Shown here piece after piece: positions 1 through 8,094 of a DNA stretch of 20,876 nt. The notes beneath the pieces are model-generated. The model searched no databases and was not told where the DNA came from. It saw nothing but the letters and a program-made list of their open reading frames with translations. Position 1 is the stretch's first letter, and every line of letters begins with the position of its first letter. Source of the stretch: Prorocentrum cordatum (Eukaryota; Sar; Dinophyceae; Prorocentrales; Prorocentraceae); the NCBI GenBank assembly GCA_963575745.1, contig CAUYUJ010020548.1, forward strand, positions 32,501 to 53,376. The letters are read 5' to 3'. Made by a program: the position numbers and the translations under genes.

Positions 1-94
1 CCCCCCCGCCTGGGGCTGGGGTGGGGGGGGGGGTGGTTCGACCCCCCCCCCCCCCCCTTTGCGCCGAACAGGGGGCTGGGGAGGGGGCCTCTCG
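1..94. repeat. C/G homopolymer low-complexity sequence
   Basis: The window opens with runs of seven or more C, then G, then C again, separated by short mixed sequence. No coding or structural feature is visible. It could be the edge of a repeat or assembly noise at a contig end. Confidence 0.8.
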
Positions 95-1143
95 GGTAGT
101 GAGTAGGAAGTAGAGTGTTTTGAGTAGCGATTGGTGAGTAGTGGGTATTTGATAGGGAGTAGTGCGCAGTGAGTCGTAAGTGGTGAGTAGTGAGTAGTGG
201 GGAATGGGTAGTGGTAGTAGTGAGTAGCGCGTAGAGATTAGAGATTGGTGCGTAGTGAGTAGTGAGTAGGGGGTAGTGAGTAGTGGATAGGAAGTAGTGA
301 GTAAGGACTGTGAGTAGTGAGTAGGGAGGAGTGAGTAGTGTGTAGTGAGTGGGGCGTAGTGAGTAGCAAGCAGGGAGTAGGGATAAGGGAGTAGAGAGTA
401 GCGAATAGCGATGAGTGAGTAGTGAGTAGTAAGTAGTGAATAGTGCGCACTGAGTAGAGAGTAGTGAGTAGTGGATGGTGAGTAGCGAGTAGCGAGCAGC
501 GAGTAGGGCGTACCGGGTAGTGAGTAGTGAGTAGCGAGTAGGGCGTTGTGAGTAGTGAGTAGTGAGGAGGAAGTAGTCAGGAGTCACTAGTGAGTAGTGA
601 GTAGGGAAGTAGGGAGTAGCGCGTAGCGAGTAGGGAGTAGCGAGTAGTGAGTAGTGACTTGTCAGTAGTGAGTAGGGAGTAGGGAATAGTGAGTAGTGAG
701 TTGGCAGTAGTGATTAGGGAGTAGGTAGTAGTGAGTAGTGAGTATTGGGAGCGTAGCGAGTTGTGAGTAGTGGGTAGTGAAGAGTGCGTATTGGGTAGCG
801 AGTAGGGCGTAGGGAGTAGCGAGTAGTGCGTAGTGCGTAGTGAGTACTGTGTAGGGAGTAGGGAGCAGCGAATAGCGAGTAGTGGATAGTGAGTAATGAG
901 TGGTGGGCAGTGAGATGTGAGTAGTGAAGTGTGAGTAGTGAGTAATGGATAATGGTTAGTGGGTAGTGAGTAGTGATTTGTGATTAGTGAGTAGTGGGTA
1001 GTGAGTTCTGTTTAGTGAGTAGTGAGTATTGACTAGTGGGTAGTATGAGTAGTGAGTAGTTTGTAGTGAGTAGTGAGAAATGAGTAGTGAATAGCGAGTA
1101 GTGCATAGTGGGTAGTGAGTAGTGCGTAATGAGTAGTGAGTGA
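95..1143. repeat. TGAGTAG heptamer array, about 1 kb, degenerate
   Basis: About one kilobase is made almost entirely of the 7-base unit TGAGTAG and close variants such as GGAGTAG, CGAGTAG, TGGGTAG and TGCGTAG. The phase slips often and many units are mutated, so the array is old or poorly homogenised. Both strands give only short open frames of repetitive composition, so it is not coding. It runs directly into a TTTAGGG-like stretch, another 7-base repeat, which suggests a subtelomeric or former telomeric setting. Confidence 0.9.
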
Positions 1144-1212
1144 TGTTTGGGCCTAGGGTTTGGGTTTAGGGTTAGGGGTGAGGGTAAGGGTGATGATTAG
1201 TGTTAGGGGTGG
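1144..1212 (+). repeat. Degenerate TTTAGGG telomere-like tract
   Basis: Just after the heptamer array are recognisable CCTAGGG, TTTGGG, TTTAGGG, TTAGGGG, TGAGGG, TAAGGG and GTTAGGGG units. This is the Arabidopsis-type telomere repeat, also reported from dinoflagellates, in decayed form. The G-rich strand reads left to right, so it points into the window. A telomere ending at the left edge would show the C-rich strand here, so this is more likely an interstitial relic. Confidence 0.65.
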
Positions 1213-1249
1213 TAGGGGTCGGGTTCCGGAGACCGGGGGCGCCGTGGCG

Positions 1250-1420
1250 AAAAGGGGGGAGGGGAGGGGGAGGGGCGGGGGGGGGTTCCCGACGACGGAC
1301 CGGGAAAGGGGAGGGTGGGGGGGGTTTCCCCGCTGACGGATCGGGAAAGGGGGGGACGGGGTCGACCGGGGGGGGGTTCACCCGACGACTGATCGAGGAA
1401 GTGGGGGCGGTCTCGCCCCC
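1250..1420. repeat. G-rich tandem repeat, three imperfect copies
   Basis: Three related blocks start near 1283, 1322 and 1374. Each begins with GGGTT(T/C)(C/A)CC, continues with a CGACGAC or GCTGACG and GATCG or GACCGGG core, and ends in G-rich sequence. They are separated by long G runs that could form G-quadruplexes. Open frames here are Gly/Pro/Arg-rich and have no recognisable domain. Confidence 0.6.
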
Positions 1421-1660
1421 CCGCCCCTTGGGGTCATCCAGCGGCGCGCCTTTCACAGAGCAGAACACAATGTCATTGCTGACGCTGGGGCCTAATCGAA
1501 GTGAGCAGAACGTTGCCTCCTCCTTGTCTGTGTCGACAGGTTGCAGGTTCTCTGCAGGCTCACTTTGGGGTCTCGTCCACAGCGCGTTTTGAGTTTTGCG
1601 TCATCGCCTCCCGGCTCCTTTCTTCAGGGGTTTTTCCTCCTGCGACAACCAGGGACTTTT

Positions 1661-1819
1661 ATTACCAGCCTGGAACATATCCCTATCCCTAAGCTGGGCA
1701 TCTCTTCATCACGATGCCAATCTTAGGGTTCCCTTATTTTTTGAGGGCGCATCCCTAAGATTGTCATCGCCTATTGGTGTGTCAATCGTAGGGATAGGGA
1801 TAATCTCGAGGCTGGTAAT
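1661..1819. mobile_element. Foldback element, about 160 bp, TIRs about 30 bp
   Basis: The left arm starts ATTACCAGCC and runs on with TATCCCTATCCCTA. The right arm is its reverse complement: TAGGGATAGGGATA, a short spacer, then GGCTGGTAAT. Inside is a second inverted pair, AATCTTAGGG (about 1720) and CCCTAAGATT (about 1753). The nested structure and lack of coding capacity fit a MITE-like element. The flanks GACTTTTA and GACCTTAG are only a poor candidate for a target duplication. Confidence 0.7.
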
Positions 1820-1959
1820 TTTAGACCTTAGGACAATTGCAGCTTGCGACTTGGCCCGGCCGCTGCGTGGCCGAGTCCCCTTGGGCCGTGCGTGCACCGT
1901 TCCAGTAGGCGCACGCACCGTCGGGAACAAACGCCGAGGGTTTTTCGGTGGGGATCGCC

Positions 1960-1989
1960 CGAAGCAACATAGACTATTATGTTGCTTCG
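1960..1989. repeat. Perfect hairpin, 12-bp stem, 6-nt loop
   Basis: CGAAGCAACATA (1960-1971) is followed after six bases by its exact reverse complement TATGTTGCTTCG (1978-1989). It heads a cluster of GAAC/GTTC palindromic motifs extending to about 2140. Confidence 0.8.
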
Positions 1990-2140
1990 AACTGTGTTCA
2001 TAGAACATCGAACTAGGTTCATAGTTCGACAGGGAGAGAACTATGTCCATCGAACGTCGGACGATGTTCATCGAGCTATAGAACAAGAACATGCAGCAGG
2101 TGGACACATCGAACTATGTCCATAGTTCGATGTGTCCAAC
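1990..2140. repeat. Cluster of CATCGAACTA/TAGTTCGATG motifs with a perfect 17-bp palindrome
   Basis: Variants of CATCGAACTAGG, GTTCATAG and ATAGTTCGA recur in both orientations. The cluster ends in a perfect inverted repeat: 17-base arms at 2102-2118 and 2121-2137 around a two-base centre. Such a near-loopless palindrome could extrude as a cruciform. No flanking gene explains it as an operator. It may be a decayed foldback transposon or a satellite of short palindromes. Confidence 0.75.
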
Positions 2141-3215
2141 TCTTCCTCGTTCAGTTTCTTACCACAAGTCGGTTGATGTGTGCCCCCCACCGGCGAAGCG
2201 AAGACGGGCTTACTGCTGGCCTGCGGGAGGCCTGCACCGGCCAGGGGAGCAGTTAGTTACCACGCGCCTGCCGCAGTATTTTTTGCATCCTCCATTTTCT
2301 GGCTACGCACTACCAGTCGAGGAGGTGGATGTGGTGGTCTTTGGAGGCGTTGGGTGGGATGGGGCTCATTTGTCAGCATCCTACGTTCTATCTGCATGCC
2401 GCTTACATCATGCCCTGACGTTTTCAATCAAATACCAGGCAGGCCAGCCAGCAGAGGCGAACTGTGCAAGCAACAGTTGCACCGCGCCAACCTTGCAGGT
2501 GATACGGTGGGGGCATTGGGGATGTACGGTTACGTCGGGAGGGGGTGTTGGTGAAATCCCTACATCTATGACCTTGTTGGCCTTCGGTGGACGGGCCCGT
2601 GCTTTATTGTGGGCCGCCGAGTGGTAGATACACGTCCTTCACCTCACGCCCGCTTGCCCCACATGGACAGCTTCCGCGTTAAAGCGTAATACCTGTATAT
2701 GCGCCAGCCAGCTGCCCCATTCTTGTTTCCAGTGCGTTCCATGCCAGCCAAAACAAGATTGAGTCAGCTTATTTTGATGCTCAAATCCAGACTTTCACCT
2801 TGTTGAGTTTGCGTTGCCACCCCCCTTGGCTTCTTTGAGCTCGAGGGCAGCGGCAAACACTTGGGAGGGGATGGGTGGTATTTTAGCTGACAGCAGCCAT
2901 TGTACGAACTCACAAAGGAAAGTTGGCCACGACTTGCCTCAGTCACCTTACACGCGCTGCCGCCCGCAGCAGTAGTTAGTCGTTTACGCTTTCGGCTTCC
3001 TCATCACAATCATGTTTTCTGTATGGCTTGTAACTTTTTTGTTCTGCACAAGTGCGGTATATGTTGCTAGATGTCTTATTGACCCACCGTTCTTTCTCTC
3101 ACGTCCATTGCCGTTGTTTGTTCGGCAGCTGTCCGCGCATAATCTCTGGCAGCGTTGCCTAGGTCGCTGCACTCAGATTGCCACCGAACGCTACTACTAA
3201 AGCATGGCGCCAGCC
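2141..3215. other. No recognisable gene; more balanced composition
   Basis: About 1.1 kb of comparatively complex sequence. A + strand open frame of 178 codons covers 2091-2627, but it shows no known domain and no strong third-position G/C bias, and it starts inside the palindrome cluster. I see no inverted repeat or tandem array here. It could hold intron or intergenic sequence. Confidence 0.5.
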
Positions 3216-3221
3216 CAGCAA

Positions 3222-3276
3222 ACGAGGAGGAGGAGGAGGAGGAAGCGGAGGAAGCTGGCGGAGGAGGAGGAGGAAG
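3222..3276 (+). repeat. GGA trinucleotide tract running into the assembly gap
   Basis: GAGGAGGAGG repeats with a few GCGGAGGAAG interruptions run up to the N block. The true length is unknown because the assembly breaks inside or just after the tract. Confidence 0.9.
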
Positions 3277-3376
3277 NNNNNNNNNNNNNNNNNNNNNNNN
3301 NNNNNNNNNNNNNNNNNNNNNNNNNNNNNNNNNNNNNNNNNNNNNNNNNNNNNNNNNNNNNNNNNNNNNNNNNNNN
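3277..3376. other. Assembly gap (100 N)
   Basis: Exactly one hundred N characters, the usual placeholder for a gap of unknown size. Any open frame across it is an artefact. Confidence 0.99.
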
Positions 3377-3482
3377 TTCCTATCGAAACCCTGCGCTGAA
3401 TGATTCCTACTGAAATCCTCCACCAGTGGATTCCTATTGAAACCCTCCACTGAATGGTTCCTACTGGAATCCTCGAAGGGCC
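3377..3482. repeat. 27-bp tandem repeat, about four copies
   Basis: Units begin TTCCTAT or TTCCTAC at about 3377, 3404, 3431 and 3458 and continue (C/T)GAAA(C/T)CCT followed by a variable centre. Spacing is 27 bp, a multiple of three. The minus strand therefore reads a nine-residue repeat with RNHSVEG-like and RNPLVED-like units. The array is cut on its left by the gap, so its full length and any coding role are unknown. Confidence 0.8.
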
Positions 3483-5882
3483 ATGGCAACGGCAATGGCA
3501 ATGGCAATGGTAATGGTAATGGTAGTGGTAATGGTAATGGTAATGGTAATGGTAATGGTAATGGTAATGACAGTGGTACTGGTAATGGTACTGGTAATGG
3601 CTACGGTACATAATGGCAATGGTGATGGCAGCGGTAATGGTAATGGCAATGGCAATGGGAATGGCCATGACAATGGCAATGGCAATGACCATGGTAATGG
3701 TCATGGCAATGGTAAGGGTAACGTTAAAGGTAGAGGTAAAGGTAATGGTAATGGCAATGGCAATGGCAGTGGTAATAGTAATGGTAATGGTCATGGGAAT
3801 GGGAACGGGAACGGGAATGGAAATGATAGTGGTAGTGGTAATGGCAATGGCAATGGTAATGGTAATGGTAATGGAAATGGTAATGGTATTGGGAATGGGA
3901 ACGATAATGGAAATTCGAACGGTAATGGCAGCGGTAATGGTAATGGTACTGGTAATGATAATGGTAGTGGTTATGGGAATGGGAATGGGAATGGAAATGG
4001 TACTGGCAATGGTAATGGTAGTGGCTAATGGCAATGGCAATGGCAATGCGAATGGTAATGTGATGACAGAGGTAATGGTAATGGTACTGGTAATGGTAAT
4101 GGTAATGATAGTTGGAAAGGGGTAGCTACTGGCAATGGCAAAGACAATGACCATGGCAACGGTAGTGGTAATGCCAATGGCAACGGCAATGGCAATGGTA
4201 ATGGCCATGGCAATGGCAATGACAATGGTAAGTGTAATGGTAATGGTAATGTTAATAGGAATGGGAACGGGAATGGGAATGTGAATGGGAAAGGGAACGG
4301 GCACGGGAATGGAAATGGTAGTGGTAGTGGTAACGGAAATGGGAATGATAAGGGTAAGGGTAAAGGTAAAGGTAAAAGGTAATGGTAATGGTAATGGACA
4401 TGCGAATGGTAATGGTAATGGTGAAGGGAGTGGAAATGGCAATGCAAATGATACTGGCAATGGTAATGGTAGTGGCGAATGGCAATGGCAATGGCATTGC
4501 GAATGGTAATGGTAATGGCAGAAGTAATGGTACTGGTAATGATAACGGTAATGATAGTGGTAACGGGGTAGCGATTGGCAATGACAATGACAATGGCAAC
4601 GGTAATGGTAATGGCAATGACAATGGCAATGGCAATGGCAATGGTAATGGCCATGGCAATGGTAATGGTAACGTGAATGGGAATGGGAACGGGAATGTGA
4701 ATGGGAATGGGAATGGGAATGGGAACGTGAATGTGAATGGCAGTGGTAGTGGCAACGGAAATGGGAGTGGTAAGGGTAAGGGTAAAGGTAAAGGTAGAGG
4801 TAAAGGTAATGGTGATGATAATGGTCATGGCAATGGCAGTTGTAATGGTAATGGTAATGGTATTGGGAATGGGAATGCGAATCGGAACGGTAATAGTACT
4901 GGCAATGGTAATGGTAGTGGCGAATGACAATGGCAATTTCAATGGTAATGGTAATGGTAGTGGCGAATGGCAATGGTAATGGCAGTGGCGAGTGGCAATG
5001 GCAATGGCAATGGTAATGGTAATGGCAATGACAGTGGTAATGGTAATGGTACTGGGAATGGCAATGGTGATGGTAACGGTAGTGGTAATGGTTTTGGCAA
5101 TGGTAACGGGGTAGCGACTGGCAACGGCAATGGTAACGGCGATGGCAATGGTAATGGTACTGGTAATGGCAATATATGGCAATGGCAATGGGAATGGCAA
5201 CGGCAATGGCAATGGCAATAGCAATGGCCATGGCAATGGTAATGGTAATGGTCATGGTCATGGTAATGGTAATGGTAATGGGAATGGGGATGGGGATGGG
5301 GATGGGAATGGGAATCGTAGTGGTAATTGGAACGGAAACGGGAATGGAAATGGTAGTGGTAGTCGTAATGATAATGGCAATGGTGATGGTAATGGTAATG
5401 GAAATGGTACTCGCAACGGTAACGGTAATGGCAATGGTGATGGCAGCGGTAATGGTAATGGTAATGGTAATGGTAATGGTAATGGTCATGGTCATGGTCA
5501 TGGTAATGGTAATGGTAATGGTAATGGCGATGGCGATGGCGATGGCGATGGCGATGGCGATGGCAATGGTGTTGGTAATGCGAATGGTAATGGCAATGGT
5601 AATGGTAGTGGCTAATGGTAATGGGATGGGTAATGGTAATGGTAATGGTGACGGTAACGGCAATGGTAATGGTAACGGGGTGGCGATTGGCAATGGCAAC
5701 ACAATGGCAATGGCAACGGCACTGGTAATGGCAATGGCAATGGCAATGGGAATGGCAATGGCAATGGTAAAAGTAAAGGTAAAGATAAAATTAGAGGTAG
5801 TGGTAATGTGAATGGGAATGGGAATGGGGATGGGAATGGTCATGGTAATGGTATTGGGAATGGGAATGGGAATGGGAATGTG
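3483..5882. repeat. GGYAAT hexanucleotide array, 2.4 kb, with higher-order organisation
   Basis: About 2.4 kb of the 6-base unit GGCAAT/GGTAAT with variants GGGAAT, GGTAGT, GGTAAA and GGCGAT. Because the unit is six bases, translation gives dipeptide repeats: Asn-Gly or Met-Val/Met-Ala on +, and Ile-Thr, Leu-Pro or Tyr-His on the other strand. Frames of up to several hundred codons stay open by composition alone. Landmark variants recur in the same order: a GGTAAAGGTAAAGG block (about 3725, 4350, 4780, 5770), GTAGTGGC(T/G)AATGG (4019, 4469, 4914, 5605) and GGTAGCGAYTGG-like (4121, 4567, 5110, 5679). This implies larger duplication units of about 0.45-0.57 kb. I see no reason to call a gene. 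Confidence 0.92.
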
Positions 5883-5887
5883 AGTGG

Positions 5888-5930
5888 GGGAGATTGAGAG
5901 AGAGAGAGAGAGAGAAAGCGAGAGAGGAAA
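5888..5930. repeat. GA dinucleotide microsatellite
   Basis: A run of GAGAGA with a few interruptions (AAAGCGAGAGAGG) directly follows the hexanucleotide array. Confidence 0.9.
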
Positions 5931-6010
5931 TATCATAATAATGATGAGGAACACCGTGAAAGATAGTAAACAATCGTCTGAAACCCACAGGGACTCCACA
6001 ATCCCCCGGC

Positions 6011-6357
6011 CTCTCCTCCTCCTCCTCCTCTTCCTCCTCCTCGTCCTCCTCCTCGGACTCTCTACCCCTCCCATCACCCTCCTCTTACCCCTCTTGTCCT
6101 CCTCGTCCTCCCCTCACACTCCTCCTCCTCCTCCTCTCCTCCTCCCTACTCACTCTCTCCTCCGCCTCCTCCTCATCCCAGCCTCCTCCTCTCCTCCCCC
6201 GCCTTCTTCCGCCTCCTACTCCTCCTACCTCCTCTTCCTCCTCACCCTCATCCTCCTCCCCCTCCTCCTTCTCCTCCTCCTCTTCCTCCTCCTCCTCCTC
6301 CTCCTTCTCCTCCTCCTCCTTCCCCTCCTCCTCCTTCCCCTCCTCCTCCTCCTCCGC
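6011..6357. repeat. CTC/TCC polypyrimidine tract, about 350 bp
   Basis: Nearly pure pyrimidine on the + strand, built from CTC, CTCCCC and TTCCTC. The complement is a GGA tract, so it matches the other GGA tracts in inverted orientation. Open frames read poly-Leu, poly-Ser/Pro, poly-Glu or poly-Arg depending on frame and are not taken as genes. Triplex and G-quadruplex formation are structurally possible. Confidence 0.92.
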
Positions 6358-6399
6358 CAGGCGGCCAGTGCCGCAGCGCCGAAGCAAATATCTTGTCTC

Positions 6400-6527
6400 C
6401 TTAGGGTCAAGACTAAAAGTTCGGTGGTTGCGACGCACGCTGCGCGAGGCGGTTCAAGCATGTTGGCCCATTAGCTGCCTCGCGCGGCGTGCGTCGCAGC
6501 CACCGTACGTTTAACCTTGATCCTGAG
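6400..6527. mobile_element. Foldback element of about 128 bp, arms about 50 bp
   Basis: The left arm contains GGTGGTTGCGACGCACGC followed by TGCGCGAGGC. The right arm is its reverse complement, GCCTCGCGCGGCGTGCG then TCGCAGCCACC, flanked by TTAGGGTCAAG and CTTGATCCTGA at the outer ends. Only about 25 bases separate the arms, so nearly the whole unit is one long hairpin. No coding capacity. No clear target duplication was found. Confidence 0.75.
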
Positions 6528-6552
6528 AAAAACAATGCGTTTGAGTGCCGCA

Positions 6553-6567
6553 GCCACGCGCAGAGGG
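6553..6567 (+). repeat. Short dispersed motif GCCACGCGCAGAGGG (copy 1)
   Basis: This exact 15-base motif recurs at 7387-7401 and 12804-12818. At 6553 and 7387 it follows TGCCGCA or TGCCGTA. A CGGCCAGTGCCG sequence occurs at 6362 and 7371. It may be the edge of an unrecognised element. Confidence 0.6.
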
Positions 6568-6594
6568 TTTGTCCGTCGGGAAGGGGTGTTGCAT

Positions 6595-6800
6595 AGATCG
6601 AAGAAGAAAGACACATGAACATAATCTTTTGGCGCTCCGCGCGGATTTCTTGGATCCGCACCTGGGCCCCCCTGGCGGCGCCTCCGGCGCCGCCCCTGGC
6701 GCGCTCCGCGCGCCCGGGAGGGGGGTCCAGGCGCGAATCCAAGAAATCCGCGCGTAGCGCCAAACGTGTATGTTTACGTGGCTCTTTCTTCTTCTACTAA
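6595..6800. mobile_element. GC-core foldback element (family B, copy 1), arms about 78 bp
   Basis: The arms extend nearly to the centre. Left: GAAGAAGAAAGA, then TTGGCGCTCCGCGCGG, ATTTCTTGGATCCGC and CCTGGGCCCCC. The right arm is the reverse complement with a few mismatches, ending TCTTTCTTCTTCTA. The centre holds a GGCGGCGCCTCCGGCGCC palindrome and GCGCGCTCCGCGCGCC-like sequence. Copies or degraded copies lie at 7690, 9770, 11712 and 19617, so this is a repeat family rather than a chance palindrome. It has no coding capacity and is MITE-like. Confidence 0.8.
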
Positions 6801-6960
6801 AGTGGGGCGGTGCCAATCGTGGAAATGGTGCGGTGCCAGATCCAGCATTGGCAACACACCCCTTTACACCACACCCCTCTCCTACCCCCAGAGAGGGGTG
6901 TACAGTCGGGCGGAGGCACACGAGACCGAGGTCGGTTCGGGGAGGGTGCCCTACAGTCTA

Positions 6961-7170
6961 GGCCTCCTATAGATGGGGTCGGAGGGTCGCATCGGCGATG
7001 CGGCTCGATGCGGAGCCCGACTTTTTCTCAACGCCCACGTCGCCGGTGCATCGCCGACGTCGCCGATGCATCGCCGATGTATCGCCGATGCATCGCCGAT
7101 GCATCGCCGATGCATCGGCGATGCGGCGCGATCCTTCGACCCCATCCTTTTGGACCCCATCTTGGAGGCC
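6961..7170. mobile_element. Foldback element enclosing an 11-bp tandem array
   Basis: The left end GGCCTCC(TAT)AGATGGGGTC and GGAGGGTCGC match the reverse complement of the right end near 7120-7170, where GATGGGGTC appears twice. Between them, 7041-7115 is a tandem array of CGCCGATGCAT with one 9-base and one GTAT variant unit. Each unit contains the palindrome GATGCATC. The structure combines terminal inverted repeats with an internal satellite. No protein-coding signal was recognised. Confidence 0.65.
7041..7115. repeat. 11-bp tandem array CGCCGATGCAT, seven units
   Basis: Units at 7041, 7052 (9 bp, CGCCGACGT), 7061, 7072 (GTAT variant), 7083, 7094 and 7105. Each contains the self-complementary GATGCATC, so the array can pair with itself in many registers. 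Confidence 0.85.
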
Positions 7171-7215
7171 CCAACCTAGTGTTCTTCGTTTCTGCTTGGG
7201 TGTCCTTGTGCACCC

Positions 7216-7281
7216 TGGGGGAGGGGAGGAGGAGGAGGAGGAGGAGGAGGAGGAGGAGGAGGAGGAGGAGGAGGAGGAGGA
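7216..7281 (+). repeat. GGA trinucleotide tract
   Basis: An almost pure GGA run of about 60 bp. The flanks show no clear exon. Tracts like it also occur near 3222, 10750, 15429, 17067 and 20571, and in inverted orientation near 6011, 12818 and 14266. Confidence 0.92.
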
Positions 7282-7386
7282 TGCCCTTGGATGTTCTGTG
7301 CGTCTTGGCCAGCGGAGGGCCCCGTGTTTATTGATGGATGTCCTTCTGGCCCAGGTCCGACTGCAGCCAGGGCGGCCAGTGCCGTA

Positions 7387-7401
7387 GCCACGCGCAGAGG
7401 G
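7387..7401 (+). repeat. Short dispersed motif GCCACGCGCAGAGGG (copy 2)
   Basis: Exact copy of the 15-base motif at 6553 and 12804, here preceded by CGGCCAGTGCCGTA. Confidence 0.6.
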
Positions 7402-7475
7402 GAGTCGCGGGCGATGTTTCTCCCCCAATCCCCGAGTTTCGCCCGAAAAAGTCTGGCCGCTCAGAAGAATGGGAA

Positions 7476-7557
7476 AACCCTGGGATACACCCCAAGGGGG
7501 CTATTCGCACGCACCCCTATCGAGAATGGACACCCCCCCATCGTATATCCCAGGGTT
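7476..7557. repeat. Inverted repeat AACCCTGGGATA / TATCCCAGGGTT
   Basis: AACCCTGGGATAC at about 7476 is matched by GTATATCCCAGGGTT ending near 7556. Related CCTGGGATAGGGG sequence follows near 7600. It may be the ends of a small foldback element; the interior, with CACCCCTATCGAGAATGG, is not symmetric. Confidence 0.45.
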
Positions 7558-7689
7558 AGGCCCCAAATTTCTGGTCCATTCGGAAACCCCACGAAGCCTG
7601 GGATAGGGGTCGACATATCCCCTGTTAGGGAGTAGGGGAAGGGGGGAAGGCTTCGTAGAGAAGGCAACAAACAATGACACGAATACAAA

Positions 7690-7815
7690 AGCTCGGATGT
7701 CCGCGCGGATGCCTCGGATCCGCGCGGGAGCCCCCCCTGGCGGCGCCTCCGGCGGCCGACCCCGACGCGCTCTCCGTGCGCCAGGGAGAGGGGAGCGAGC
7801 GCAGACCTCCGAGCA
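7690..7815. mobile_element. GC-core foldback element (family B, copy 3, degraded)
   Basis: Contains CCGCGCGGATGCCTCGGATC, then CCCCCCTGGCGGCGCCTCCG, GACGCGCTCTCCGTGCGCC and AGGGAG in the same order as the copies at 6595 and 11712. The outer arms are diverged and the right arm is barely recognisable. Confidence 0.55.
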
Positions 7816-7862
7816 GACCTCTGCGTTTTTTTACGTTTGCGTCCTTGCGTGGTCCCCTTATG

Positions 7863-8094
7863 GAAGCACCCCTGAGATCCTCGGGCTGGGCGAAAGGGGG
7901 GGATTGGGAAAGGGGGGGGTACGAAATTTGCTGCATGCAGCTGGTTTCGGCCTCACCCAGGGGCCCATTCCTCGATACATGGGCGCCTCCCGGCGCCGGG
8001 AGGCGCCGGGAAAATCAGCTACGTGAGCTGATTCTCAAACCCCCCCTTTGCTATCCCCCCCTTTTGCCCGACCCGAGAAGCACCCCTGAGATCC
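7863..8094. mobile_element. Foldback element 7881-8076 flanked by 18-bp direct repeats
   Basis: GAAGCACCCCTGAGATCC occurs at 7863-7880 and again, exactly, at 8077-8094. Between them is a 196-bp element. Its left end, TCGGGCTGGGCGAAAGGGGG, matches the reverse complement of its right end, CCCCCCTTTTGCCCGACCCGA, over roughly 40 bp with mismatches. The interior has palindromes such as GCTGCATGCAGC and ATCAGCTACGTGAGCTGAT. It looks like a recent insertion with an 18-bp target duplication, longer than most DNA transposons make. There is no coding capacity. Confidence 0.75.

Noticed and set aside
238-450. 70-codon minus-strand frame with LLTTHSS repeats
   Set aside because: Direct translation of the TGAGTAG array; repeat-driven openness only.
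2091-2627. 178-codon + strand open frame as a gene
   Set aside because: It starts within a palindrome cluster, lacks recognisable motifs, and does not show the GC3 bias of the better-supported blocks.
3159-6077. 972-codon minus-strand open frame across the hexanucleotide array
   Set aside because: It spans the 100-N gap and consists of dipeptide repeats dictated by a stop-free six-base unit. All three minus frames are open, so openness is not evidence of coding.
7041-7115. CRISPR-like array
   Set aside because: The 11-bp units are directly tandem with no variable spacers, and the sequence looks eukaryotic.
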